Source: Tolypothrix sp. PCC 7910
Lineage (GTDB): Bacteria; Cyanobacteriota; Cyanobacteriia; Cyanobacteriales; Nostocaceae
Assembly: GCF_011769525.1 (NCBI RefSeq)
Contig: NZ_CP050440.1
Location: 1,923,501-1,987,500 of the forward strand
Length of the DNA stretch: 64,000 nt
Direction of reading: 5' to 3'
Position 1 is the stretch's first letter; each line of letters starts with the position of its first letter. The position numbers and the translations under genes are program-made. Below the pieces are notes generated by a model that was given only the letters and a program-made list of their open reading frames with translations, was not told where the DNA came from and ran no database searches. This document shows positions 25,359-34,549 of the stretch, in pieces.

Positions 25359-25393
25359 AATTTTGAATTGATTTGTCCCCAGCCCCCAATCCC

Positions 25394-26269
25394 TCACCTC
25401 TCTATGGCTCCATTACCCTTTGGCGTGGAAATAACATCTGGTAAAGGGCGTTTAGCTATGTAAAGCCAAGCTAATCCAGCTAATCCTAAAATAATTCCGA
25501 TTAAGCTCACGACTTGAGCCATTCTGAGGGGCCCTAGCATTAAGCTATCAGTACGAAAACCTTCTATCCATAAGCGTCCCAAGCTGTAGGATGCTAAGTA
25601 AGTGAGAAATAGCGTACCTATTTTGAGGCGTGGTTTACCTTGCAAACTACGTAAAAACAGCGTAATCAACAGGGCAAATACCATTAAATCCCAGAGAGAT
25701 TCGTAGAGAAAAGTAGGATGAAAGTACTCAAAATTAACTAACTCTGGCGGACGACGCTCGAGTGGAATATATAATTTCCAAGGTAAATTGGTAGGAGCGC
25801 CAAAAGCTTCTGAGTTAAAGAAATTACCCCAACGTCCGATCGCTTGCCCTAAAATCAGCGAAGGTGCTACCAAATCTGCTAATTGCCAAAAAGAAACTTG
25901 CTTAAGTTTGGCAAAGATAAGCGCAGCTACTAGTCCACCTAGAATTGCTCCATGAATTGCAATTCCACCTTGCCAAATGGCAATTATGCGGTCTGGGTGC
26001 TGGGCATATTCTGGCCATTGAAATAAAACGTAATATAATCGGGCGGCGGGAATTGCGCCAATTACTAGCCAAATTGACAAATCGCTAAGTAAGTCTGGGT
26101 TAACGTTACGGCGCTTGGCCAAATACTGAGAAAGACTGACTCCGATTAAAACTGCTGTGGCGATTAATAAACCATACCAACGGATTGTTATCGGCCCTAT
26201 TCTCCACAGAATCGGGCCGGGAGAAGTAAATTGAAATGCCAAAGGCAAAGTGGAAATATCCAGCGCCAT
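25394..26269 (-). CDS. lgt: Prolipoprotein diacylglyceryl transferase
   Basis: A 291-residue inner-membrane enzyme that moves diacylglycerol from phosphatidylglycerol to the lipobox Cys. Seven hydrophobic segments; [12 protein letters not shown] and the Lgt signature [13 protein letters not shown] (catalytic Arg) are intact, and [23 protein letters not shown] near the C-terminus matches the family. Two predicted substrates in this window are at 30415 and 36472. Confidence 0.95.
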   Translation of the reverse strand: MALDISTLPLAFQFTSPGPILWRIGPITIRWYGLLIATAVLIGVSLSQYLAKRRNVNPDLLSDLSIWLVIGAIPAARLYYVLFQWPEYAQHPDRIIAIWQGGIAIHGAILGGLVAALIFAKLKQVSFWQLADLVAPSLILGQAIGRWGNFFNSEAFGAPTNLPWKLYIPLERRPPELVNFEYFHPTFLYESLWDLMVFALLITLFLRSLQGKPRLKIGTLFLTYLASYSLGRLWIEGFRTDSLMLGPLRMAQVVSLIGIILGLAGLAWLYIAKRPLPDVISTPKGNGAIER

Positions 26270-26581
26270 GCAAAAGTACCTAAATAACTTAATTATTAAT
26301 TAGCATTAGCAGCTCCCAATCATAGGACAAGAACCTTAAGGCTAGGAGTATATAAACAATTAGAGCAGGTTTTGCTTTTCGGGGATTGATTGGGGATTGG
26401 GAGGACAAGAGAGATAAATGACTCTTGACCTTTGACTCTTGTACAGACGCGATTAATCGCGTCTCTGCAACTTTTGTACTAAAAACTTCTTGTTTTAACT
26501 TCTGGATGTCTGTTGCTGCCCCAAGACTCGTATGATCAGAATATCAGGAACATAATAACAGCCAGATTTTTACCGGAAAAC
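26270..26581. other. Spacer lgt to tab2-like
   Basis: Divergent spacer with one GACGCGAT palindrome (26445-26464) and AT-rich sequence otherwise. Confidence 0.5.
26445..26464. repeat. GACGCGAT palindrome, copy 3
   Basis: AGACGCGATTAATCGCGTCT, a perfect 20-bp palindrome, upstream of the tab2-like gene. Confidence 0.75.
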
Positions 26582-27445
26582 ATGGGCAGTATTTGGGAAA
26601 TTGATTTTTACTCCCGTCCGATTTTGGACGAAAATCAGAAAAAAGTTTGGGAAGTCTTAATTTGCGAAAGTCCCTTGGATATTGGCGCAAAAATAGATTC
26701 TTTGTTTCGTTATGCTAAATATTGTCCTAGTACGCAGGTAAATTCGGGTTGGTTGCGGACGGCTTTGCAGGAGGCTATTGCTGAAGCTGGAGAAGCACCA
26801 ATGAAAATCCGCTTTTTCCGCCGCCAAATGAATAATATGATTACCAAAGCCTGCGAGGATGTAAGTATTCCAGCTCAAGCTAGCCGTCGGACTTTGATGC
26901 TTAACCAATGGCTAAAACAGCGAATCGAGGAGGTGTATCCCAACGAACCAGGCTATCAAGGGGGAACTAATCCCTCGGTGCGACTGGAAAGTCCTTTACC
27001 CCAACGGTTACCTGATGCATTGGAAGGGAAAAAATGGGTGTTTGTGTCTTTAGAAGCTGCTGATTTAATGGATATGCCAGATTGGGACATTGGTTTTGGT
27101 GAAGCTTTTCCTCTAGAGTTGGCGCAAGTATCACCTCAAACCCGTATTCCTGGGATTTTGATTTTCTCCCCCAGGGCCTTGCCGATCGCAGGCTGGATGT
27201 CTGGTTTAGATTTAGCTTATCTAAGATTTGACACGAGTGTCGGCACAAGATTACTGTTAGAAACTGGTGTGACAGAAAGCTGGATTTTGGCAAATATCAA
27301 AAGTCCTCAAACATTGGCAGAAGCCAAAGGGTTTGAAGAAGCCAAACAACAAGCCAATGGAGTGCATTTTATCGGTGTGCAGTCAGATCCTCAAGCAGAA
27401 TCGTTTGCCGGATTTTGGCTGTTGCAAGAGGTTAATCTGCCGTAA
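26582..27445 (+). CDS. Tab2/Atab2-family RNA-binding protein
   Basis: A 287-residue protein resembling Tab2 of Chlamydomonas and ATAB2 of Arabidopsis, which bind psaB-type mRNA leaders and are needed to make photosystem I. Recognised from IWEIDFYSRPILDENQKKVWEVLICE at the start, RFFRRQMNNMITKACEDV, LPDALEGKKWVFVSLEA and the end SFAGFWLLQEVNLP. The ATG at 26582 is preferred to a TTG at 26513, since homologues start just before the IWE..F motif. Function in cyanobacteria is inferred from the chloroplast proteins. Confidence 0.85.
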   Translation: MGSIWEIDFYSRPILDENQKKVWEVLICESPLDIGAKIDSLFRYAKYCPSTQVNSGWLRTALQEAIAEAGEAPMKIRFFRRQMNNMITKACEDVSIPAQASRRTLMLNQWLKQRIEEVYPNEPGYQGGTNPSVRLESPLPQRLPDALEGKKWVFVSLEAADLMDMPDWDIGFGEAFPLELAQVSPQTRIPGILIFSPRALPIAGWMSGLDLAYLRFDTSVGTRLLLETGVTESWILANIKSPQTLAEAKGFEEAKQQANGVHFIGVQSDPQAESFAGFWLLQEVNLP

Positions 27446-27736
27446 ATTCATGGCATAGTCATGAGGGGAACGGTATGAGGATCAAGGAAAAAGCCATAAA
27501 ACTTTTGCCGAATGATTATTAATTACCGAGCTAATCATCAATGAATCACCTAAAAGGGCAACGGCTGATACATGTTGATGATTTGGGATAATGATCTGCG
27601 CGGCAGTAGCTTCTCCCTTGGCGCTAGCCTCTCCCTATGGGAGAACTGGAGACGTTAGGCAATAAGTCTGGCGACCGAATGCACTGCTTTATCTATTCGC
27701 GGTTCAAAATCCACAATCCATAATTTACCAAGGGTC

Positions 27737-29050
27737 ATGGGTTCTGAAAATTTGTCACAAGATACGCTAGCAGAACATCTGCTGGAACTAGCAATTAAGT
27801 CTGGAGCAGAAGCAGCTGAAGTGTATCAGTCGCGATCGCTTTCTCGACCAGTGTTTTTTGAGGCTAATCGCCTAAAGCAACTCGAAACTAGTCAATCTGA
27901 AGGTACAGCGTTGCGGCTATGGCGCAATGGCCGTCCGGGGCTGACTGTGGCTTACGGTACTGTGGAACCGCAAGCGATGGTAGAACGCTCTCTAGCGTTG
28001 AGTAAACTCAATCAACCGGAACCAATAGAATTAGGGCGTAAATTTAAGCCATCTTACCCAGACTTAGGGAAAAGTGTGCCCATAGAGCTTTTGGTCAACT
28101 GGGGTAAGGAAGCGATCGCTTTGGTTCGAGATGCATATCCCGATGTACTTTGCCATAGTGACTGGGAATGTGATGTGGAAAATACTAGACTTGTGAATAC
28201 CGAGGGTCTAGATTGCTACTACACAGACACAACTCTTAGCTGCTATATGTCGGCTGAATGGGTCAGGGGTGACGATTTTTTAAGCATTTCTGACGGACAA
28301 ACCCAAAGAGATGAACTCGACCCGGAAAAACTCGCTGAACAAATTTTACAAAGGCTAATTTGGGCGCGAGAAAACGTCTCACCCCCTAGCGGTCGCGTAC
28401 CAGTTTTATTTACATCCAAAGCTGCTGATATGCTTTGGGGTACAGTGCAAGCAGCATTAAACGGCAAACGCGTACTAGAAAAAGCTTCTCCTTGGGCAGA
28501 CCGTTTAGGCAAACCAGTCCTCGCACCCAGCCTTACCCTCTATCAAGAACCGCAAGCAGGGCCTTATAGTTGTCCTTTTGATGATGAAGGCTGCCCTACC
28601 AATACAATTGTTTTTATTCAAAATGGAATCTTACAGCATTTTTATAGCGATCGCACTACTGCACGACAATTAGGTATGAGTAGTACAGGTAATGGTTTTC
28701 GCCCTAGTTTAGGTAGCTATCCCACCCCTGGATTATTTAATTTTTTAGTTCAGCCCAGTTCTCTATCCCTACAAGATTTGATTCAACAAATTGATGATGG
28801 TTTGATTGTTGATCAAATGCTAGGTGGTGGTGGCAGTATTTCTGGCGATTTTTCCATCAATATAGAATTGGGCTACCGCGTGCAAAATGGGGAAGTAATC
28901 GGGCGTGTTAAAGATACAATGGTTGCCGGCAATATCTACACAGCCTTGAGACAATTAGTAACCCTAGGTGGTGATGCTGATTGGAACGGCTCATGTTATA
29001 CACCCTCACTCATAGTTGATGGGCTATCAACTACAGGTAGGAATAATTAA
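27737..29050 (+). CDS. pmbA: TldD/PmbA-family metallopeptidase
   Basis: A 437-residue member of the TldD/TldE (PmbA) family, which form a heterodimeric protease in E. coli that matures microcin B17 and degrades CcdA. The opening AEHLLELAIKSGAEAAEVY, the mid-protein SDWECDVENTR, and C-terminal LGGGGSISGDFSINIELGYR fit PmbA; no HExxxH zinc motif is present, as expected of the TldE half. The TldD partner is not in the window. Confidence 0.88.
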   Translation: MGSENLSQDTLAEHLLELAIKSGAEAAEVYQSRSLSRPVFFEANRLKQLETSQSEGTALRLWRNGRPGLTVAYGTVEPQAMVERSLALSKLNQPEPIELGRKFKPSYPDLGKSVPIELLVNWGKEAIALVRDAYPDVLCHSDWECDVENTRLVNTEGLDCYYTDTTLSCYMSAEWVRGDDFLSISDGQTQRDELDPEKLAEQILQRLIWARENVSPPSGRVPVLFTSKAADMLWGTVQAALNGKRVLEKASPWADRLGKPVLAPSLTLYQEPQAGPYSCPFDDEGCPTNTIVFIQNGILQHFYSDRTTARQLGMSSTGNGFRPSLGSYPTPGLFNFLVQPSSLSLQDLIQQIDDGLIVDQMLGGGGSISGDFSINIELGYRVQNGEVIGRVKDTMVAGNIYTALRQLVTLGGDADWNGSCYTPSLIVDGLSTTGRNN

Positions 29051-29253
29051 AAATTCCCCAAAATATTTTTGAGTATTTGTAGGATGTGTTACGCGAAAAG
29101 CCGTAACGTATCTCTATTTGAATAACTATGGTGTGTTATATCAAGTTTGGTTAATTTTTGACACTCTCGGGCCTTGAGTTTTTCCTATTACCAATTACCC
29201 ATTACCCATTACCAGCCTACACGACAGTATAAGTATTTAAGCCAACATAAAAT

Positions 29254-29844
29254 TTATTTTTTATTATTCTCTTGAGCAGATTTCTTACCTGCTGAAACAA
29301 ACTGTACCAAAAGATATCCACTCAGATCCAATAACTGATCTAATAAACAGCCAATCACACCAATATAGATAATTGACTGAATAATGTAATTAACGTTGCC
29401 AGCTTTATAAGCATCCCAAACTAGCGAGCCTAAACCTTTGGTGCCTACCAACATTTCTACCGCAATTACTGTAAACCATGCAACCCAAATACTAACTTTT
29501 AAAGCATGAAATGTATGAAAAATAGCAGCACGAAAGTGATTAGACTGCCTGTAAAAATGTCGCATCCCAATTGCAGTATTCACAATCATTGACCAAAGGC
29601 TAGCCGAAAAAATTACTATTGCAGTAGCAGCTTCGGTTTCTTGAAAGAGAATGAGCGCAATAGGTAGTAATGCTATAGGGGGGACACTATGGGGTATCTG
29701 AAATATCCGCCTGCATATCTGATAAATGGTGCCATTGATACCAATTAAGTAGCCTATGAAACCACCTAAAATAGCGGCTGGAATATAGCCTACAAATAAT
29801 CTTTGTAGGCTAGATAAAACATCTAAAAATATATTGTGTTCCAT
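29254..29844 (-). CDS. Orphan ABC transporter permease
   Basis: A 196-residue inner-membrane permease of the NitT/TauT group (BPD_transp_1). About five helices; the region PIALLPIALILFQETEAATAIVIF and the loop FRAAIFHTFHALKVSIWVAWFTVIAVEMLVGTKGLGSLVWDA correspond to the EAA loop and flank, though the classical EAA...G is altered. It is shorter than usual (250-280 residues) at the N-terminus. No ATPase or binding protein lies beside it, so it may be a remnant or pair with distant genes. Confidence 0.8.
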   Translation of the reverse strand: MEHNIFLDVLSSLQRLFVGYIPAAILGGFIGYLIGINGTIYQICRRIFQIPHSVPPIALLPIALILFQETEAATAIVIFSASLWSMIVNTAIGMRHFYRQSNHFRAAIFHTFHALKVSIWVAWFTVIAVEMLVGTKGLGSLVWDAYKAGNVNYIIQSIIYIGVIGCLLDQLLDLSGYLLVQFVSAGKKSAQENNKK

Positions 29845-30414
29845 GCCTCAGTGCTCATTTGCCAAGTTTAGGGAATACTGCGGCAATTGCAAAAAAATAT
29901 TGAATAGACGGAAATAGGAAGGTGTGATAGTCTGATTAAATTTATTTTAACAAAAAGTGCAAGCAAGTTTAATAAATTAAATACAATTTGAATGATTTAG
30001 ATTTTAGGAATAAATACACAAAGTTAAAGTGTCTACTATAGCGCAAATATATTCGTTGATAGTGCAGTAACATAACCTACATAAGTTGATGATTACTAGA
30101 AAATTTAATGTTTACTTTATAAATAACCTCAGAGAATGTCGCAAAAAATAATATGGGCAATCTAGAATCTATACCACAAATCTTTGTACCCCTATAGACA
30201 CTTGAGCTTTATAAGACTGAGTGCGATCGCCTCTACCATATATTATTCCATTAGGTAGAAGCTAAATTATCTTCTAATAACTTAAAGTACCACTATTGAG
30301 GCAATAATACTTTTTCTAGGTACCATAAAGCTCTTGGTGCGAGATTTTTATTAGCCTCAAAACCTCAAAAAATGAGTGTTTAAATAACTCAATATTAAGT
30401 ATATTCATAGTCAA
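29845..30414. other. AT-rich divergent spacer
   Basis: About 570 bp between divergent genes; one GCGATCGC near 30224; no convincing gene, RNA or repeat. Confidence 0.5.
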
Positions 30415-31035
30415 ATGTATAAGCAAAATTGCACTTTAAGCAACATCCAAAATGATGGTAATCTGGTCAGTAAAAAGTCATGGCTGAGTAAAGCAACGCT
30501 TTTAACGCTGCTTGTAACTGGGATTACAGCTTGTGCTACTGAACCAAAGCAACCTGATGTTGTTGTCGTTCCAACACCACAAGCAACGGTTACCGTCACT
30601 GCTACACCACAAGTAACAACTACTGTGGTTGTCACCCCTACGCCACAACCAACAACTATTGTTCAAACTCAACCAATAACAGATGTATTAGTAATTACCA
30701 ACGCCAATAAACAAACACTTGTAAATAGACCCGTGCAGTTTACAAATGTGAATGTTCAAAGTGTAGTAGGCGATCGCACTTTCTGGGTTGGTTCCAGCAA
30801 TGCTCAACGAGTATTTGTGGTTTTGGCTCCCAATCTAGATGCGGGAAGTGCTGAAAATAAAATTGTTGTGAAAGCAGGACAAACCTTAGATTTAGCAGGT
30901 GTGCTTAAACTAGTGCCCAGTGTAAAACAAGCACAGCAGCAGTGGAAGGGTTTAACGGCTACTGAAGCTCAAGGACTAAAAAACCAGGTAATTTATCTAG
31001 AAGCAAGTCAAATTAGGTTTAAGCCCAGCATTTAA
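30415..31035 (+). CDS. Predicted lipoprotein, unknown function
   Basis: A 206-residue exported protein. After a basic start (KKSWLSKA) comes a hydrophobic segment ending in the lipobox VTGITAC (Cys near residue 40), so lipid attachment by Lgt is likely. A Thr/Pro/Val-rich linker (about 48-92) with repeated VTPTPQ-like units follows, then a small beta-rich domain (about 93-200) starting VLVITNANKQTLVNRPVQF. I do not recognise the domain; it looks like a single-domain binding fold. An intrinsic terminator follows. Confidence 0.8.
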   Translation: MYKQNCTLSNIQNDGNLVSKKSWLSKATLLTLLVTGITACATEPKQPDVVVVPTPQATVTVTATPQVTTTVVVTPTPQPTTIVQTQPITDVLVITNANKQTLVNRPVQFTNVNVQSVVGDRTFWVGSSNAQRVFVVLAPNLDAGSAENKIVVKAGQTLDLAGVLKLVPSVKQAQQQWKGLTATEAQGLKNQVIYLEASQIRFKPSI

Positions 31036-31069
31036 TAATTAGATATATTAAAACTGCCATAAAGAATAT

Positions 31070-31103
31070 TTTTAGGGGGCGCAAGACTTTGCACCCCCTA
31101 AAA
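31070..31103 (+). terminator. Terminator after lipoprotein gene
   Basis: TTTTAGGGGGCGCAA pairs with TTGCACCCCCTAAAA around a 4-nt loop, 35 bp after the stop codon. Its GC-rich core resembles the hairpin at 9046-9071. Confidence 0.65.
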
Positions 31104-31277
31104 CCATTTCTCAAAAATTCTGATACATATAGGAATCCTATTTGATTTATGAAAAAGATTGCGAGAAAATACGGCTAAGTATACAAGTGTAAGAGTAGAC
31201 AATGAGAAATCAGCATCTACAAACTGTCTTCAATCCTGACTACGATGACTCTCTATATGAAAGTAGATGATAAAGGC

Positions 31278-31308
31278 TTGACATAGATAATGAGTGTATA
31301 TACACTTA
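31278..31308 (+). promoter_or_regulatory. marR promoter and operator
   Basis: TTGACA (31278-31283) is followed after 17 bp by TACACT (31301-31306). Overlapping this -10 is GAGTGTATATACACTTA (31292-31308), whose core GTGTATATACAC is a perfect 12-bp palindrome. The identical 17-mer recurs at 31794-31810 after the gene. This is the pattern of an autorepressed MarR gene. Confidence 0.7.
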
Positions 31309-31314
31309 ATAAAA

Positions 31315-31779
31315 ATGGAAAAGAAAATAGTTCAAGTCAATTTAGCTCAACTCAACCAAGTTAGTGTTTTGTGTACTTGCTTCAAATTGCGTAAAGCTTC
31401 ACGAGTGGTGACACAATTCTTTGATCAAGAATTGAAGCCTAGTGGCTTATTGGCGACGCAGTTTACGATTTTAGTGGCGATTTCGCTTTTGAATTCTGGA
31501 AGCATAAATGGATTGGCTCAAAGTCTGGCAATGGATCGTACTACGTTGACACGCAACCTGAAGCCTCTGGAACGAGAGGGATTAATCCAAATTGAACCAG
31601 GGCAAGATCAGCGAACACGAGTAGTCAGCTTGACGGATGCAGGACAGGCAAGTTTAGCCAAAGCCTTGCCCTTATGGGAGCAAGCGCAAGCTTGCATTGT
31701 GGAAAAACTGGGTCAGGAGCGCTGGTCTACTTTGCTTTCGCATTTAAACGCAACAACAACTTTAGTCAGCCAATTTTAA
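31315..31779 (+). CDS. MarR-family transcriptional regulator
   Basis: A 154-residue winged-helix regulator. The helix-turn-helix is NGLAQSLAMDRTTLTRNLKPLEREGLI, followed by the wing IEPGQDQRTRVVSLTDAG. The ATG at 31315 is used; the upstream GTG at 31294 lies in the operator and would be an artefact. The protein probably binds GTGTATATACAC, present both in its own promoter and before the next gene (31866), as a dimer. A Cys-x-Cys near the N-terminus (VLCTCFKL) could sense oxidants or electrophiles, as in other MarR proteins (inference). Confidence 0.9.
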   Translation: MEKKIVQVNLAQLNQVSVLCTCFKLRKASRVVTQFFDQELKPSGLLATQFTILVAISLLNSGSINGLAQSLAMDRTTLTRNLKPLEREGLIQIEPGQDQRTRVVSLTDAGQASLAKALPLWEQAQACIVEKLGQERWSTLLSHLNATTTLVSQF

Positions 31780-31793
31780 TTTTTTTGTCCAAA

Positions 31794-31810
31794 GAGTGTA
31801 TATACACTTA
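31794..31810 (+). promoter_or_regulatory. Second MarR operator
   Basis: GAGTGTATATACACTTA, identical over 17 bp to the site at 31292-31308. It lies 15 bp after the marR stop and 55 bp before the Fe-S/SCP2 gene, which should therefore be under the same control. Confidence 0.7.
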
Positions 31811-31865
31811 TTTGCTCTATGGACTAGTTTTTTGCTGTGGATATGATGTTTTAAAGGATAATTGT

Positions 31866-33206
31866 ATGTCTAAATTTGATGAACACCCAACAGTCAAACA
31901 CTGGCGTAAACAGGAAGCATCTGAAGCAAAAATCATACCATCCACCCAGATTGATGCCCAATGGCTGCGCCACCTCTGTCTCGAAGCTGGAGCTGATGAT
32001 GTTGGTTTTGTTGAGATTGACAGACCTGAGATTGCTGATCAACGTCAAGACATTCTGGCCGCCTTTCCACCTACCAAAACTTTAATCAGTTTTGTGTGCC
32101 GTATGAATCGAGAAAACGTCCGGAGTCCAGCTAGGTCAGTTGCTAATCTCGAATTTCATAGTACTGGTGATGAGGTTAATCATATTGCGCGTCAAATTGT
32201 GACGGAGCTTGAACGGCATGGGATTCGGGGCTGTAATCCCGCAATGGGGTTTCCGATGGAAATGAATAAATTCCCTGGAAAGGTTTGGACTGTGTCCCAC
32301 AAACCAGTAGCCGTGGCAGCAGGTTTAGGACAAATGGGAATTCATCGCCTTGTGATCCACCCAAAATTCGGCAACTTCATTTTACTAGGAACGATTTTGA
32401 TTGATGTCAACGTGACAACATATCACCAACCCATTGACTATAACCCTTGCTTAGACTGTAAACTCTGTGTTTCTGCCTGCCCCGTTGGTGCAATTAGTGC
32501 TGATGGACATTTTAATTTTTCTGCTTGCTATACCCACAACTATCGGGAGTTTATGGGAGGTTTCACCGATTGGGTAGAAACTATTGTTGAAAGTAAAGAT
32601 AGGCATGAATATCGCCAACAAGTCAATGCTGCCGAATCTGCTTCTGTGTGGCAGAGCTTATCTTATGGAGCCAACTACAAAGCGGCATATTGTATGGCGG
32701 TTTGTCCTGCGGGTGAAGATGTAATTGCTCCCTTTTTGACACGGCGCAAAGAATTTATTCAAGAAGTCGTTAAACCTTTGCAGGCGAAGGAAGAAACTAT
32801 TTATGTAGTACCAAACTCAGATGCTGAAGCCTATGTTACCCGTAGATTTCCTCATAAGCAGGTCAAACAGGTCAGGAATAGTCTAATACCAACATCAATT
32901 CGCGGATTCTTGGGCGGTATGCCTTCAACATTTCAACGCGAACACTCCAAAGGACTAAATGCGATTTACCATTTTACGTTTATAGGTGCAGAGTCATGCA
33001 AAGCAACGGTTATCATCCGTCATCAGACTCTTGAAATTCAAGATGGACATTTAGAAACCGCAAATTTAGCAATCACTGCTGACAGCAAAACCTGGTTAAA
33101 GTTTTTAGCAAAAAAACAAAATATTGTTTGGGCAATTGTGCGACGGCAGATCCGCTTTCAAGGTCAGCTGCGGTTATTACTCGCTTTTGGTAAGTGCTTT
33201 CTATAA
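31866..33206 (+). CDS. QueG-like Fe-S protein fused to SCP2 domain
   Basis: A 446-residue protein. Residues about 30-180 resemble the N-terminal domain of epoxyqueuosine reductase/reductive dehalogenase-like proteins (DDVGFVEIDRPEI, KTLISFVCRMN, AVAAGLGQMGIHRLVIHPKFGNFILLG). One complete ferredoxin motif, CLDCKLCVSACPVGA (about 197-211), binds a 4Fe-4S cluster; a second, YCMAVCPAGED, is partial. The C-terminal part (about 330-446, IYHFTFIGAESCKATVIIRHQTLEI...) looks like an SCP2 sterol/lipid-binding domain. The combination suggests a reductase acting on a hydrophobic substrate (inference). Its operator is the same as that of marR. Confidence 0.82.
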   Translation: MSKFDEHPTVKHWRKQEASEAKIIPSTQIDAQWLRHLCLEAGADDVGFVEIDRPEIADQRQDILAAFPPTKTLISFVCRMNRENVRSPARSVANLEFHSTGDEVNHIARQIVTELERHGIRGCNPAMGFPMEMNKFPGKVWTVSHKPVAVAAGLGQMGIHRLVIHPKFGNFILLGTILIDVNVTTYHQPIDYNPCLDCKLCVSACPVGAISADGHFNFSACYTHNYREFMGGFTDWVETIVESKDRHEYRQQVNAAESASVWQSLSYGANYKAAYCMAVCPAGEDVIAPFLTRRKEFIQEVVKPLQAKEETIYVVPNSDAEAYVTRRFPHKQVKQVRNSLIPTSIRGFLGGMPSTFQREHSKGLNAIYHFTFIGAESCKATVIIRHQTLEIQDGHLETANLAITADSKTWLKFLAKKQNIVWAIVRRQIRFQGQLRLLLAFGKCFL

Positions 33207-33709
33207 TAGGCGAAGAGTTAGCCCCACCCCATCTCATAGAGCCTCAACTGAGTTTTTAAATTGAGTTTTGTTCAGCTATATTTTATTCTCCAGTTTAAAA
33301 TTGGAGATTCTGCGTTTTTGTAGAAATCGATTGCTACTGTTGAAACTTCGATTACCTCTTGACTCATTTTTTTCAAAAATAAAATAGGAGTATTATATAA
33401 ATTTTTGGTATGGGTTTAGCACTGCTAAATCCTCACAAGGCTTGGATGATGCGTTACGGAGTCCGTAACGCATCCTACTGGCGTGGCAAGCCTTAAATGT
33501 TGCAATAGAAATTAGTTTTATCCGCTTTCATCTGCAGGTAATTTTTTCTAATCTAACGCACTATTTTAGCCTTACCACACCACTACAAATATTGATTTAG
33601 GGACTTCCAGATCCAAAAAATAAATTATCCAATTTACTCAAATCATATTTTTATTTCTCGCCTGTCCCCTTGCCTACACAAACATGGGATATTTGTTGCT
33701 ATAAATTGC
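33207..33709. other. Convergent spacer with palindrome
   Basis: About 500 bp between convergent genes. It contains a palindrome at 33448-33474 (GATGCGTTACGGA, 13-bp arms) that can terminate transcription; otherwise AT-rich, no gene seen. Confidence 0.55.
33448..33474. repeat. GATGCGTTACGGA palindrome
   Basis: 13-bp perfect arms around one base, in the same family as 14471-14497 (shared GATGCGTTA core). Confidence 0.7.
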
Positions 33710-34285
33710 TTATTTCCCCATCTGACGTTTCAATTTTTCTAACTCATCTTGAGTTTCCCAGCGACGAAATTTTTCTTCTAAGTCATCAAAATTACTGGAA
33801 TAACTACTAGTTGAATTTGACCAACCATTAGTTTCTAAACGCTGTTGGGATTGTGCTTTAGCGCGTACTGTCTGTGCTTCGGTTGCTTTAGCTTGTACTT
33901 CTTGCCGTCGCGCCTGTATTTTTTGTAATAGTTCCTTAGATTGGTTAATGCGTTCTTTTAACCCTTGCATATGTCCCCAACGCTGGTTACCTTCGCGCAA
34001 TAAGGCGGCTTCTCTCTCTTGCGCCGCCGCCGCTAAATCCTCTCTCCCAGCAGATTTCGCCTTTTGCACACGGATATGCCAACGCTGGATTTCTTGAGCG
34101 GTGTCCAAAATTTCCTCTTGCGATCGCTTCTCTTGTAATTGTAAATCTGCAACTAGCTTTAAGGTATCTTCCTCTTGTTCGCGTAACTGTTCTAACAGCG
34201 CTTCTAATTCCAAATGAGGATTATTACGCAAGAATTCTTCTAAACGGTTTTCCAGAAACCGACTTAAATCATCAAATAAGCCCAC
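33710..34285 (-). CDS. Coiled-coil protein (TIGR04376-like)
   Basis: A 191-residue, highly charged coiled-coil protein, similar in feel to PspA-type proteins and to a cyanobacterial family I remember as TIGR04376. It opens with GLFDDLSRFLENRLEEFLRNNPHLE, then runs of heptads rich in Gln, Glu and Ala (about 30-150), and ends with a short charged helix (LEEKFRRWETQDELEKLKRQ). The start is taken at GTG 34285 (MGLFDDL); an upstream GTG at 34294 is possible. Function unknown. Confidence 0.8.
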   Translation of the reverse strand: MGLFDDLSRFLENRLEEFLRNNPHLELEALLEQLREQEEDTLKLVADLQLQEKRSQEEILDTAQEIQRWHIRVQKAKSAGREDLAAAAQEREAALLREGNQRWGHMQGLKERINQSKELLQKIQARRQEVQAKATEAQTVRAKAQSQQRLETNGWSNSTSSYSSNFDDLEEKFRRWETQDELEKLKRQMGK

Positions 34286-34368
34286 GGCCAACACTCCAGA
34301 GTCAGGTGTGTGACTTTATTGTAGTAATTATTCACGTGGAGGGGAAGGAAATGAGTGCTGAGTTGCAG

Positions 34369-34388
34369 AGACGCGATGAATCGCGTCT
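34369..34388. repeat. GACGCGAT palindrome, copy 4
   Basis: AGACGCGATGAATCGCGTCT, in the divergent spacer before the ABC exporter. Confidence 0.75.
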
Positions 34389-34549
34389 GTACAAGTGTTG
34401 AGTGGTAAATCGCTCAAAATTATTCTCCCTCTGTGCCTCTGCTCCCCAAAGCGATTAATTTTCGCTCAATATTTTGTAACCCTCAGTCTCCTGGTATCTA
34501 GGCAATATTGGTGAGCGATCGCAGGTGTTTTCACGCTATAAAAAGAATA

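Larger units (their letters stand above)
24905..25393. other. Repeat-rich spacer cobM-lgt
   Basis: About 490 bp made almost only of repeats: nine TAATTGG units (25053-25115), palindromic blocks around 25140-25215, CCCAGTC/CCCAATC heptamers (about 25225-25255), and hairpin repeat A (25311-25358). Frames seen in it are translations of repeats. Confidence 0.75.
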
